64,000 nucleotides of DNA from Ramlibacter algicola (GTDB lineage: Bacteria > Pseudomonadota > Gammaproteobacteria > Burkholderiales > Burkholderiaceae_C), in assembly GCF_016641735.1 (NCBI RefSeq), contig NZ_JAEDAO010000001.1, forward strand, positions 1,302,001-1,366,000, given 5' to 3'. Every line of letters starts with the position of its first letter. Within the stretch, counting starts at the first letter, position 1. A program made the position numbers and the translations under genes. Under the pieces are notes generated by a model that saw nothing but the letters and a program-made list of their open reading frames with translations, made no database searches and was not told the origin of the DNA. Of the stretch, positions 55,221 to 63,319 are shown piece by piece.

Positions 55221-56105
55221 CTACTGCGCGAACGGCGCGAGCTGCTCGCGCAGGTGGACGAGCGCCTGCGCGAACGCCTGCTCGTCGATCTGCAGGCGCG
55301 TGCACGCGATGCGCACCTTGTCGATGTCGCGCAGCAGCGCGGCGCGCGCCACGATCGCCTGCTCCGAGCCTTCGAGCACGTCCTGCGCGCCGCGGTCCGC
55401 GCGCGCGAGCGGCTCGACCTTGCCGCGCCAATCGCGCCAGGCCGCGTCGAACGCGTCGCCGAGCAGCTCCAGCACGACTTCGCGCCCCGCGAGCACGAGC
55501 TGGCCGAAGCGCCCCGCATCGGCCGCGGCGACGCACAAGCCTTCGAGCCGTTGCAACGCGACCCGCTGGCGGTCGACGTCGGCCAGCAGCATCCGCAGCA
55601 GGTGCAGCGACTCCTGGTCCTCGGGGTCGGGCCGTTGCGGGCGCAAGGTGTCCCACAGCTCGGCGAGCAGGTCCTGCGCCTGCCGCACGCGCGGATCGAT
55701 CTCGGCCCGCGTGCGCTCCAGCCGGGCGAGCGAGTGCTGGGCAGCCTGCTGCTGCGCGGCATGCGATGCACGCAAGGCCTGCACGTGCGAGGCCAACGGG
55801 GCCTCGGTGCGAAGCGCCTCGTCGAGCCGGTCGCGCAGGAGGGTCGCGGATTGCTTGCTGCGGAACGGCCAGGTGCGCCGCCAGAGCGAGGCCGGCGTTT
55901 CCGGCTCGGCGCCACCCACCGCGTGGTGCATGTCCTGCAGGGCGCGCAGCAGGGCGGACGCCTCGCCGTGGAGCAGCTGCGTGTCCAGCATGTCCGGGAG
56001 GCGGGCGATGCGGGGCACCAGGCTCAACGTCGCATCGACGATGGCCTGGATCCTCCCCGTGAGCGCGGCGGGGAATCCGTCGGGAATGGGCGACGAGCCA
56101 GTCAT
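55221..56105 (-). CDS. Coiled-coil hypothetical protein (294 aa)
   Basis: The protein is nearly all-helical with long heptad-like stretches (about 80-175 and 225-285), rich in Ala, Arg, Glu and Leu. No membrane segment or catalytic motif is visible, and the family is not recognised. The stop is separated from the convergent 62-aa gene by one base. A dyad covers its start region. It could be a cytoskeletal or tethering protein, but nothing in the sequence proves this. Confidence 0.65.
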   Translation of the reverse strand: MTGSSPIPDGFPAALTGRIQAIVDATLSLVPRIARLPDMLDTQLLHGEASALLRALQDMHHAVGGAEPETPASLWRRTWPFRSKQSATLLRDRLDEALRTEAPLASHVQALRASHAAQQQAAQHSLARLERTRAEIDPRVRQAQDLLAELWDTLRPQRPDPEDQESLHLLRMLLADVDRQRVALQRLEGLCVAAADAGRFGQLVLAGREVVLELLGDAFDAAWRDWRGKVEPLARADRGAQDVLEGSEQAIVARAALLRDIDKVRIACTRLQIDEQAFAQALVHLREQLAPFAQ

Positions 56106-56106
56106 T

Positions 56107-56131
56107 GTTACAACCAGAAACTCAGTGTAAC
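56107..56131. promoter_or_regulatory. Dyad upstream of the coiled-coil gene
   Basis: GTTACA-N13-TGTAAC lies immediately before the minus-strand start at 56105, over the ribosome-binding region. The AT-rich patch stands out in this GC-rich sequence. It could be an operator or an mRNA hairpin. Confidence 0.35.
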
Positions 56132-56178
56132 GACGGACCCGAAACCTTGCCCAGCCCCCCGAATGGGGGAGGGCCGCC

Positions 56179-57144
56179 TCAGAGGCCGCGGCGTGCCGGG
56201 TGCCCCGCGACTCCGGCGCGGCGCAGCCGCTCCAGGCCGTGCTGCCGCACCTCCCACGCCGCCACGTCCGCCAGCACGGAGGGGTACGGAGTCCAGTCCA
56301 GCCGCAGCTCGTTGGTCGCCGCGCTGGCGTCCACCCGCTGCTGCAGCCGCCAGGCGGCCGCTTCCGGCCGCGAAATCGCCTGGGGCAGCTCCGAGTCGTC
56401 CCGCGGCGCCATCCCGCGCAAGGCGTCGAGCAGCGGGGTGGCGATCCACTGCTCCGCGGCGATGCGCCAGGCGGCGATGCGCGGCACCGGCGTCGCGCCG
56501 ATGCCCAAGGCCAGGTCGAGGAACAGGTCGTTCCAGCGCGGGCTGTCCGGTGCCGCCAGGTTGTAGCAGCGCCAGTCGCCGCGCTGCAGCGGCAGTTGCA
56601 GCGCGCGGATGATCGCCAGGCAGGCGTCGTCGACCGGCACCAGGTTGCTCCAGCCGTCGCCGTGCGCGCCCAGGTCGCCCAGGCGGCGCTCGCGCAAGGC
56701 CGTGGCCAGGCGACGCACGAGCGGCAAGCCATTGCCCCAGAGCGGTCCCGCGCGAAGCACCACCACTTGGCCGCCTGCGGCCGCGCACGCGCGCGCCGCG
56801 CCTTCCACCGCGCGCCAGCCGCGCACCTCGGCCTCCGCCGTGCGCGGCCAGGGCGAGGCCTCGTCGACACGACCCCGCAAGGAGCCATAGACGCGCGCGC
56901 TGCCCAGGACCACGAGCCGGGGGCGCTTGGCAGCGAGGCAGGCCTGCATCCACTCGACGCGCCGCGCGAGCGCCGCGCGCGGGCTGCCGCTGCAGTCGAC
57001 CACGGCATCCGCCCCCGCGAAGGCTTCTTCCATGCCCGGGTCGTGCGGCCGCAGCAGCACGGGCCGCGCCCAGCCCGAGTCGCGCAGCAGCGACGCCAGC
57101 CGCGCGCCGGCCGGCGTCGCACCGCCGAGCATGACGACGTTCAT
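56179..57144 (-). CDS. Extended SDR (NAD-dependent epimerase/dehydratase-like)
   Basis: The 321-residue protein begins MNVVMLGGATPAGARLA, a Rossmann nucleotide motif, and has VLGSARVYGS where the Ser/Tyr catalytic region of UDP-sugar epimerases lies; the usual YxxxK lysine is not evident (Trp/Arg region follows). LVPVDDACLAI is the typical late motif. It may act on a sugar nucleotide or be a non-catalytic relative. It is the last gene of the reverse EPS operon, overlapping the GMC gene by four bases. Confidence 0.75.
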   Translation of the reverse strand: MNVVMLGGATPAGARLASLLRDSGWARPVLLRPHDPGMEEAFAGADAVVDCSGSPRAALARRVEWMQACLAAKRPRLVVLGSARVYGSLRGRVDEASPWPRTAEAEVRGWRAVEGAARACAAAGGQVVVLRAGPLWGNGLPLVRRLATALRERRLGDLGAHGDGWSNLVPVDDACLAIIRALQLPLQRGDWRCYNLAAPDSPRWNDLFLDLALGIGATPVPRIAAWRIAAEQWIATPLLDALRGMAPRDDSELPQAISRPEAAAWRLQQRVDASAATNELRLDWTPYPSVLADVAAWEVRQHGLERLRRAGVAGHPARRGL

Positions 57145-58742
57145 GCGAACAACTCCAGTGCCGCCGCGCGGCGCGGCTGCAGGCGGCGCGCGAGATGGTC
57201 GGCGAGCCGCAGCGACAACGCGACGATCGTCAGCGTCGGGTCCGCCTGCCCGCAGGTGGGGAACACGGCGCTGCCGGCGACGTACAGGTCCTGCACGCCA
57301 TGCACCCGCCCGTCGGGATCGACCACGCTGGTGTGCGGGTCGCGCCCCATGCGCGCCGTGCCCGCGTGGGTGCCGGTGACCGGCAGCAGCACGTCGCCGA
57401 AGTCCTCGTCGACCTCCAGCCGTCCTGCACGGGCGCGCCCCAGCTCGGACGCCAGTTGCAGCAGGCCGCGGTGCACCGACGCGACATCGGCCAGGCAGTG
57501 CCGCCAGTCGACGCGCAGCTTGCGCAGGCCGAGCGCGTCGCGATCATCCGCGAGCAGCACCCGGCTTGAGGGCAGCGGCTGCTGCTCGGCCTGGACCCAC
57601 AGCGCATGGCGGTTCGCGTCCTCGCGCGACACCGGCCAGCGCCGCGCGTGCTGCAGCCGCTCGCGCGCCGCCTGCCACGCGTGCGCCCAGGCGGCGCCGC
57701 TGCGCACGTTGCGCAGGTGTTGCGGCAGGGCCGGCGCCGCGGCCGGGTCGAAAAGATGGGTGGCCAGGTGCCGCAGCGATCGCCAGGGATCGCCATGCGA
57801 CGGGTCGGCGGCGTCGGGCGGCTGCAGCCAGAACGACGCATTCAGCAGTCCTTCGGCCCGCTGTGCCGAAGCGGCGATCGCCATGCGCCGGCGCGTCGGC
57901 ACGCCGTCCACGGCCAGTTCATGGCCGGCCCGGACCGCCCCCCGCGTGACGAGCCACGCGACCCGCCCGCGCAGCTGGCATTGGTAGTAGCGGCCGACCT
58001 GGTCGAAAGCGTTGCCGATGCCCGCCGGCACCACGTCGTCGGGCTGCAGCAGCAGCCGCGCGGTTTCCAGCCCGCCCGCGGCGAGCACCACGGCGCGCGC
58101 TTCGACCTGGAAGCGATGGCCACGCAGCGTCGCGCATGGCACGGCTTGCACGCGGCGGCCGTCGGGATGCAGTCGCACGCCCAGTGCATGCGCCCCCGTG
58201 AGCACCCGCAGGTCGGAGGCGGCGGCGAGCCGCGCTCGGTAGCGGCGGCCCAGGTCCGTGGGGCACGACAGCTGCTCCAGGCGCTGCGCATCCACCAGGC
58301 GATCGTCGAGCCCGTCGAGCAGCGGCCCCGGCACGGTGGTGCCGAAGCGGCCCGTCTCCAGCCACGGGCTCGCGCGCGCGTACCAGGGCTGCAGGCCGTC
58401 CCACGAGATCGGCCAGCCGCTGTGCGGCACATGGGCGCGCCGCTCGAGATCGATCGGGTCCAGCGGCATGCAGGTGCCGTCCCAGGCCTGCGTCGTGCCG
58501 CCGAGCCCACGGCGGCGTCCGCGGTCCGGTCGCAGGTGCTTGCCGGGTCGCGCGAGATCGCCTGCGTACAGCGCCTGCGCCCCGGCATCGTGCGGACCGG
58601 CACCGGCTTCGAGCAGCACGACCGAGAGGCCCTTGCCGGAGAGCGAGAGCGCAAGGGGAATTCCCGCCGCGCCGGCGCCGACCACGCACACGTCCGCCGG
58701 CACCGTGGTGCCGCGCGGCACCCGGTCGGCGGACTCGATCAT
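57141..58742 (-). CDS. GMC-family FAD oxidoreductase
   Basis: The 533-residue flavoprotein has the ADP-binding motif VCVVGAGAAGIPLALSLSGKG (18-38), GGTTQAWDG near 84 and the C-terminal GMC block with THAGTARMG and NP-like QADPTLTI. GMC enzymes oxidise alcohols, including sugar hydroxyls, and the position between an SDR and glycosyltransferases suggests oxidation of a sugar or sugar-lipid. No signal peptide is seen. It overlaps both neighbours by four bases. Confidence 0.85.
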   Translation of the reverse strand: MIESADRVPRGTTVPADVCVVGAGAAGIPLALSLSGKGLSVVLLEAGAGPHDAGAQALYAGDLARPGKHLRPDRGRRRGLGGTTQAWDGTCMPLDPIDLERRAHVPHSGWPISWDGLQPWYARASPWLETGRFGTTVPGPLLDGLDDRLVDAQRLEQLSCPTDLGRRYRARLAAASDLRVLTGAHALGVRLHPDGRRVQAVPCATLRGHRFQVEARAVVLAAGGLETARLLLQPDDVVPAGIGNAFDQVGRYYQCQLRGRVAWLVTRGAVRAGHELAVDGVPTRRRMAIAASAQRAEGLLNASFWLQPPDAADPSHGDPWRSLRHLATHLFDPAAAPALPQHLRNVRSGAAWAHAWQAARERLQHARRWPVSREDANRHALWVQAEQQPLPSSRVLLADDRDALGLRKLRVDWRHCLADVASVHRGLLQLASELGRARAGRLEVDEDFGDVLLPVTGTHAGTARMGRDPHTSVVDPDGRVHGVQDLYVAGSAVFPTCGQADPTLTIVALSLRLADHLARRLQPRRAAALELFA

Positions 58743-59932
58743 GGCCTCGGGGCCGCGGACAGGCCGAAGTGGCGTTCGTGCACGCGCGCGATCGCGGACG
58801 CGAAGCGCGGCAGCGAGAACTCGGCGTCGTACAGCGCGCGGCCCTCGCGCTCGAGGCGCTCGCGCATCGACGGCTCGCCTAGGACCTGCGCCAGCCCGCG
58901 CGCGATGCTGGCCGGGTTGCCGGGCTCGACGAACCAGGCGTGGCGGCCGTTCAGCAGCACGTTCGGGATCTCGCCGACCGGCGTGCAGACGACGGCGACG
59001 CCGTGCGCAAGCGATTCGAGGATCGCGAGCGGCAGGCCTTCGTCGTGCGAGGGCAGCACCATCACGTCGGCATCGGCCAGCAGCTTGCCCACGAGCTCGG
59101 GCCCCGCCCAGCCGAGGAACTCCACGCGGTCCTGCACGCCCAGCTCGGTGGCCATGGTGCGGAACGCCTCCACGTCGCCGCCACCGGCTAGCGACACGCG
59201 CAGGCGGCGGTGCGCCAGCGCGGGATGCGTCAGCGCCTGCAGCAGGTCGGGCACGCCCTTGCGTTCGGACAGGTTGCCCAGGAACACGACGTGCGGCACG
59301 GCGCGCTCGCCGGTGCGCCGCGGCACGGCGGGGGACGGCACGCCATTGATCACCACTTCGATCCGGTCGGCCGGCACGCGCAGTTCGCCCGCGACGAAAT
59401 CCGCGGCGGTGCGACCGAGCACGACGCAGCTTTGCGGCAACGAGAACATCCAGCGCACCAGCAGCTTGCCGACGCCGGGCAGGCGCGCGTACGTCTGCGG
59501 CAGTTGCGCCGCATGCAGGTGCAGCACCACGGGCACGCCCAGCAGGCGGCACGCGCCCATCAGCACGCCCTTGCGCACCAGGCTCAGGCGCTCGGCGACG
59601 TTGACGTGGACGCCGGCGAGCTCCTTGCGCCAGCGGCCGCGGGCGATGGCGCCGATCGCGCGGGCCAGGTACAGCGGCGACAGCAGCGCCCGGCCGGGGC
59701 CGCGCGTTTCCAGCATGCGCAGCACGGGCTCGCCCTGCGGCTGCGCGTCCACGAGGTATTGCGCGACCTTCCACATGCCCCCGCCCATCGGCGTGTTGGG
59801 GCCGGCCACGTAGATGAAGCGGCGGCGTGCCTGCGCCTGCGGCTGGGCGATCGAGCCCGCCGGCGCATGCATCGCGGCCAGTCCCGGGTGAGTGGCGTCC
59901 AGCGAGCCGGCGCCCTCAAGCGGTGTCGTCAT
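58739..59932 (-). CDS. GT4-family glycosyltransferase
   Basis: The 397-residue GT-B retaining transferase has FIYVAGPNTPMGGGMWKV near the N-terminus, VVFLGNLSERKGVPDLLQAL (donor-domain start) and HDEGLPLAILESLAHG, the E-x7-E nucleotide-sugar motif. It overlaps the GMC gene and the upstream GT2 gene by four bases each, so it belongs to one tightly coupled operon. Confidence 0.92.
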   Translation of the reverse strand: MTTPLEGAGSLDATHPGLAAMHAPAGSIAQPQAQARRRFIYVAGPNTPMGGGMWKVAQYLVDAQPQGEPVLRMLETRGPGRALLSPLYLARAIGAIARGRWRKELAGVHVNVAERLSLVRKGVLMGACRLLGVPVVLHLHAAQLPQTYARLPGVGKLLVRWMFSLPQSCVVLGRTAADFVAGELRVPADRIEVVINGVPSPAVPRRTGERAVPHVVFLGNLSERKGVPDLLQALTHPALAHRRLRVSLAGGGDVEAFRTMATELGVQDRVEFLGWAGPELVGKLLADADVMVLPSHDEGLPLAILESLAHGVAVVCTPVGEIPNVLLNGRHAWFVEPGNPASIARGLAQVLGEPSMRERLEREGRALYDAEFSLPRFASAIARVHERHFGLSAAPRP

Positions 59933-60999
59933 TGCGCGATGTTCCTTTCCTTGCGATCGACCTCGTCGGCCTCGATGGGCTCGTGCAGCACCTCGCTGGC
60001 GATGCGCCCGGACGGCGCGATGCGCGGCGCCAGCAGGCCGCGCACGAGGCCGGCGCTGTTCACGTTCCACGAGACGACGGAATACAGGGCGCGCGTCCAC
60101 GAGCGCTTGCGCCACGCCATCGCCAGGAGCGGCGCGGCGGCGAGCAGCGCGAACGAGACGGCACGCTGGGCAATGGGCAGCGGCCACAGCGGCGTCGACA
60201 GCAGCACCAGCCACCAGGCGACGACGGCGACGTACAGGCGCAATTCGCGCAGGCCGCGCACGACGAGCTTGAAGTGCGGCTGGCCGAGCGACGCGCGCAC
60301 CAGCTCGCCGGGCCCGCAGGCGTAGCGGCTGCGCCAGCGGCGCTTCAGCAGCTGGTAGGGCGGCGCGTCGTGGCCGTAGTGGGTCACCGCGTCGAAGGGC
60401 AGGCGCCACAGCTTCCAGCCGCGCGCGCGCAGGCGCGTGGCGAGGTCGAACTCCTCGTAGCTGTGCAGGTTGCGGTCGGAGAGCCAGCCGGCCTCCTCGA
60501 TCGCACGGCGGCGGTAGAGGCCGCCGCCATCGAGCCGGTCGACCTGCCCGGGCAGGCGGTGCGCTTCCAGCTTCAAGCTGCGCTCGCCGCGCTCGCGGTA
60601 CTCGAGGCTCTCCTGGTTCAGCTCGACGACGCGGCCGCCGACGCCCGCGATTTCCGGATGCTGGGCCAGGAAGGACAGCGCCTGCTCCAGGAAGCCGGGC
60701 ACCAGCTTCATGTCGCCGTCCAGGATGTAGATGTACTCGCCCAGCGCATGCTGGTAGCCCAGTTGCGGGCCGGCGCCGCAGCTGCGTTGTGCCGGATCGG
60801 CCAGGCGCACGACGCGCACGGGATAGCGCGAGGCTTCGCGCACGGTGCCGTCGGTGGAATGCGAGTCGGCCAGCACCACCTCGCCTTCGATGTTGCGCAG
60901 CGCGGCCAGGCAGCTCTCGATGGCCGCGGCGACGTTGCGCTCCTCGTTGAGCGCCTTGATGACGATGGAGACGCGGCAGGGCCGCGTGGGGGTGCTCAT
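59929..60999 (-). CDS. GT2-family glycosyltransferase with membrane segment
   Basis: The 356-residue transferase has VSIVIKALNEERNV, ADSHSTDGT and ILDGDMKLVP, the GT-A donor motifs, and YEEFDLATRLRARGW as the acceptor-site ED-type block. One or two hydrophobic segments around 245-295 suggest membrane attachment. It overlaps both neighbours by four bases. Confidence 0.9.
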   Translation of the reverse strand: MSTPTRPCRVSIVIKALNEERNVAAAIESCLAALRNIEGEVVLADSHSTDGTVREASRYPVRVVRLADPAQRSCGAGPQLGYQHALGEYIYILDGDMKLVPGFLEQALSFLAQHPEIAGVGGRVVELNQESLEYRERGERSLKLEAHRLPGQVDRLDGGGLYRRRAIEEAGWLSDRNLHSYEEFDLATRLRARGWKLWRLPFDAVTHYGHDAPPYQLLKRRWRSRYACGPGELVRASLGQPHFKLVVRGLRELRLYVAVVAWWLVLLSTPLWPLPIAQRAVSFALLAAAPLLAMAWRKRSWTRALYSVVSWNVNSAGLVRGLLAPRIAPSGRIASEVLHEPIEADEVDRKERNIAQ

Positions 61000-61964
61000 G
61001 CGGAAGGTCCTTCAGGGGAGAACAGCTCGGCGCTGCGCAAGCGCCAGCGCTGCCAGTGGCCCGCGACCTGCGCGGGCATGCACAGCGCCATCAGCGCGGT
61101 GAGCAGCCAGCGGCGGCTGCCGCCGATGCGGCGCGCGCGCCAGAGCCAGTGCAGCGCGAGCCGGCGGTTGCGCACATCCAGCGCCTCGCGCGCGAGCGTG
61201 ACCTGCATCTGGGCGACGAAGCGGATCGCCGAGCGGCGATGCCTGGCCGGGATCTCGCCGGCGAGCGCGCGCCGCTCCATGCGTTCGAGGTAGGCCGGCA
61301 GCGCGGCGGGCGCCTGCTTGGTCGACAGGCTGTCGGGCAGCACGCGCACCGCGGCGCAGGGCGCGTTGACGAGCGCCACCGGCGTGAGGTCGGCGACGCG
61401 GAACCACAGGTCCAGGTCCTCGCCGATCGAATCGGCGGTCTCGAACGCCGGCTGCAGCGCGCACAGCAGGTCCGTGCGGATCGCGACGCTGCTGGTGCAG
61501 AAGGGGGCCGAGCGCATCCAGCGCGTGCGCAGGTCCTCGACCACCTCGACCTCGAAGAAGGTGTCGGCCACCGACCAGGGCGCGTAGGTGCCGTCGAACG
61601 CCGGCGGCACGCGCCGGAAACCGGCGCCCAGCATGCCGGCCTCGGGCACGGCGGCGGCGGCCTGCTGCAGCGACGACAGCATCTCCGGGTGGTACCAGTC
61701 GTCGGCGTCGAGGAACGCGACCCAGTCGCCGCGCGCCAGGCCGATGCCCAGGTTGCGCGCGAAGGAGACGCCGCGATTGGGCTGGCGGATGAGGCGCACG
61801 CGTGGGTCGCCGATCGCATGCACGACCTCCGCGCCGCCGTCGGTGGAACCGTCGTCGATGACGATCACCTCCAGGGGTCGCAGGGTCTGGTCCAGCGCGG
61901 ACCGAACGGCGGCGGCCACGTAGGGCGCCTTGTTGTACAGCGGGACGACGACCGAGAAGTTCAT
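60996..61964 (-). CDS. GT2-family glycosyltransferase, paralogue of the gene at 49495
   Basis: The 322-residue GT-A transferase has FSVVVPLYNKAPYV, VIDDGSTDGG, FLDADDWYHPEM and GEDLDLWFRVAD. The match with the forward-strand enzyme at 49495 covers the whole chain, including the C-terminal WLWRARRI and PEGPSA end, pointing to an ancient inverted duplication within the locus. The start ATG overlaps the ligase/polymerase gene stop (ATGA). Confidence 0.9.
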   Translation of the reverse strand: MNFSVVVPLYNKAPYVAAAVRSALDQTLRPLEVIVIDDGSTDGGAEVVHAIGDPRVRLIRQPNRGVSFARNLGIGLARGDWVAFLDADDWYHPEMLSSLQQAAAAVPEAGMLGAGFRRVPPAFDGTYAPWSVADTFFEVEVVEDLRTRWMRSAPFCTSSVAIRTDLLCALQPAFETADSIGEDLDLWFRVADLTPVALVNAPCAAVRVLPDSLSTKQAPAALPAYLERMERRALAGEIPARHRRSAIRFVAQMQVTLAREALDVRNRRLALHWLWRARRIGGSRRWLLTALMALCMPAQVAGHWQRWRLRSAELFSPEGPSA

Positions 61965-63319
61965 GCGGCGGTCCGGATGACGGGTTCGTACAGGTCGGCC
62001 GCGATGACGTTGCGGCGCCGCTCGGAGGCGGCGGCCGCGACGGTCACGACCAGCAGCATGTGGGTGAAGACGTCGGTGCCGTAGCCGGCCAGCAGCAGCG
62101 GCACTTCGCTGACGCACATGAGGGCCAGCGTGAGGAACATGGCGAGCGACAGGCCGCGGGTGGCCTTGGCGTAGCGGAACGACAGCACCATCAGCGTGAC
62201 GAACCAGGCGACCAGGCCGAAGGTGCCGATGGTGCCGGTGCGCGCGAGCGCGTCGATGAACTGGTTGTGGCCGTGCACGGCGAACGGCATGCCGATCGCG
62301 TTGCGGTATTCCGAATCCCAGATCGTCGGGCCGTAGCCGAACACCGGGTTGTTGCTCCACTCCTCCAGCGCCACCGTCCAGATGCGGTCGCGCCCGGTGA
62401 GGCTCGCGAGCTGCGCGCCCTGGCCCGTGCCGAAGAAATCAGCGATCACGTCGGGCAGGTCGAACACCAGCACCGCCAGCAGCGCGCCGACGACGGCGAC
62501 GACGACGCCGAACAGCATCAGCACGCCGAACGAGTTGTGGCGGACGTCGCCCAGGCGCTCGATCGAGTCGGCGGTGTTGCGCACCACCACCATGCAGGCC
62601 GCGCTGATCAGGAACGCGAGCCACGCCGTCTTCGATTGCGCGAAGAACAGCACCGTCAGCCCGAGCAGCCAGCACAGCATGGTGAGCCAGCGGCGCTGCA
62701 GCGGCCGCGCCCACAGCAGCAGCAGCGCCGTCTGCGCCAGCATGCCCATGCTCACCGGGTGCGCGGCCAGGCCGCCGAAGCGCGGCACGCCGGGCAGCAG
62801 GCCCTGCGAATAGGACGCGTCGAGGACCAGGGCCGGGTTCCAGGGCACCAGCACGATGCCGGCCAGCATGAAGACGAACAGCCCGTTGCGCGAGGCGGTG
62901 AGGATGCGCTCGCGGTCGTCCGCCATCGTCAGCGTCGCGGCGAAGCCCAGGAGCAGCGAGTAGCCGTATTCGTGCGTGAGCTGCGGATGCGCGCCGAGCA
63001 GGCCCGGGGCCAGCACGCCGGTGAACCAGTAGAACAGGAAGGTGCCGGTGAGCACCACCGACGGCAGCGGCCGCGACTGCATGAAGTGCGTCGTGATGCG
63101 CTCGAGCGAGGCGGCGATCAGCAGCAGCGACACGCCACGCTGCGTCCAGGCCAGGATCGGGTTGCGCGTGGCCTCGCCGAACGCCTGCGTCTCGCGCTCG
63201 AGGTCGAGGAAGGCCTGCGTGAGGTCGCGGCCGGACAGCAGCACGTCGAGGCCGGCCAGCGCCAGCATCGCGGGGAACAGCAGGAACAGGAAGCCGGGGC
63301 CGGTGCGCCAGCGGATCAT
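61961..63319 (-). CDS. O-antigen ligase/polymerase (Wzy/WaaL-type) membrane protein
   Basis: The 452-residue protein has about 11-12 membrane segments. The family's long periplasmic loop contains RDRIWTVALEEW and VHGHNQFIDALARTG, typical of the Wzy_C/WaaL region. In this context it is most likely the polymerase of EPS repeat units; ligases and polymerases cannot be told apart by eye. It overlaps both neighbours by four bases. Confidence 0.9.
   Translation of the reverse strand: MIRWRTGPGFLFLLFPAMLALAGLDVLLSGRDLTQAFLDLERETQAFGEATRNPILAWTQRGVSLLLIAASLERITTHFMQSRPLPSVVLTGTFLFYWFTGVLAPGLLGAHPQLTHEYGYSLLLGFAATLTMADDRERILTASRNGLFVFMLAGIVLVPWNPALVLDASYSQGLLPGVPRFGGLAAHPVSMGMLAQTALLLLWARPLQRRWLTMLCWLLGLTVLFFAQSKTAWLAFLISAACMVVVRNTADSIERLGDVRHNSFGVLMLFGVVVAVVGALLAVLVFDLPDVIADFFGTGQGAQLASLTGRDRIWTVALEEWSNNPVFGYGPTIWDSEYRNAIGMPFAVHGHNQFIDALARTGTIGTFGLVAWFVTLMVLSFRYAKATRGLSLAMFLTLALMCVSEVPLLLAGYGTDVFTHMLLVVTVAAAASERRRNVIAADLYEPVIRTAA

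Noticed and set aside
56155-56169. CCCCC-GAAT-GGGGG as terminator of an upstream gene
   Set aside because: The stem is only five bases with no T-tract, so it is too weak to call.
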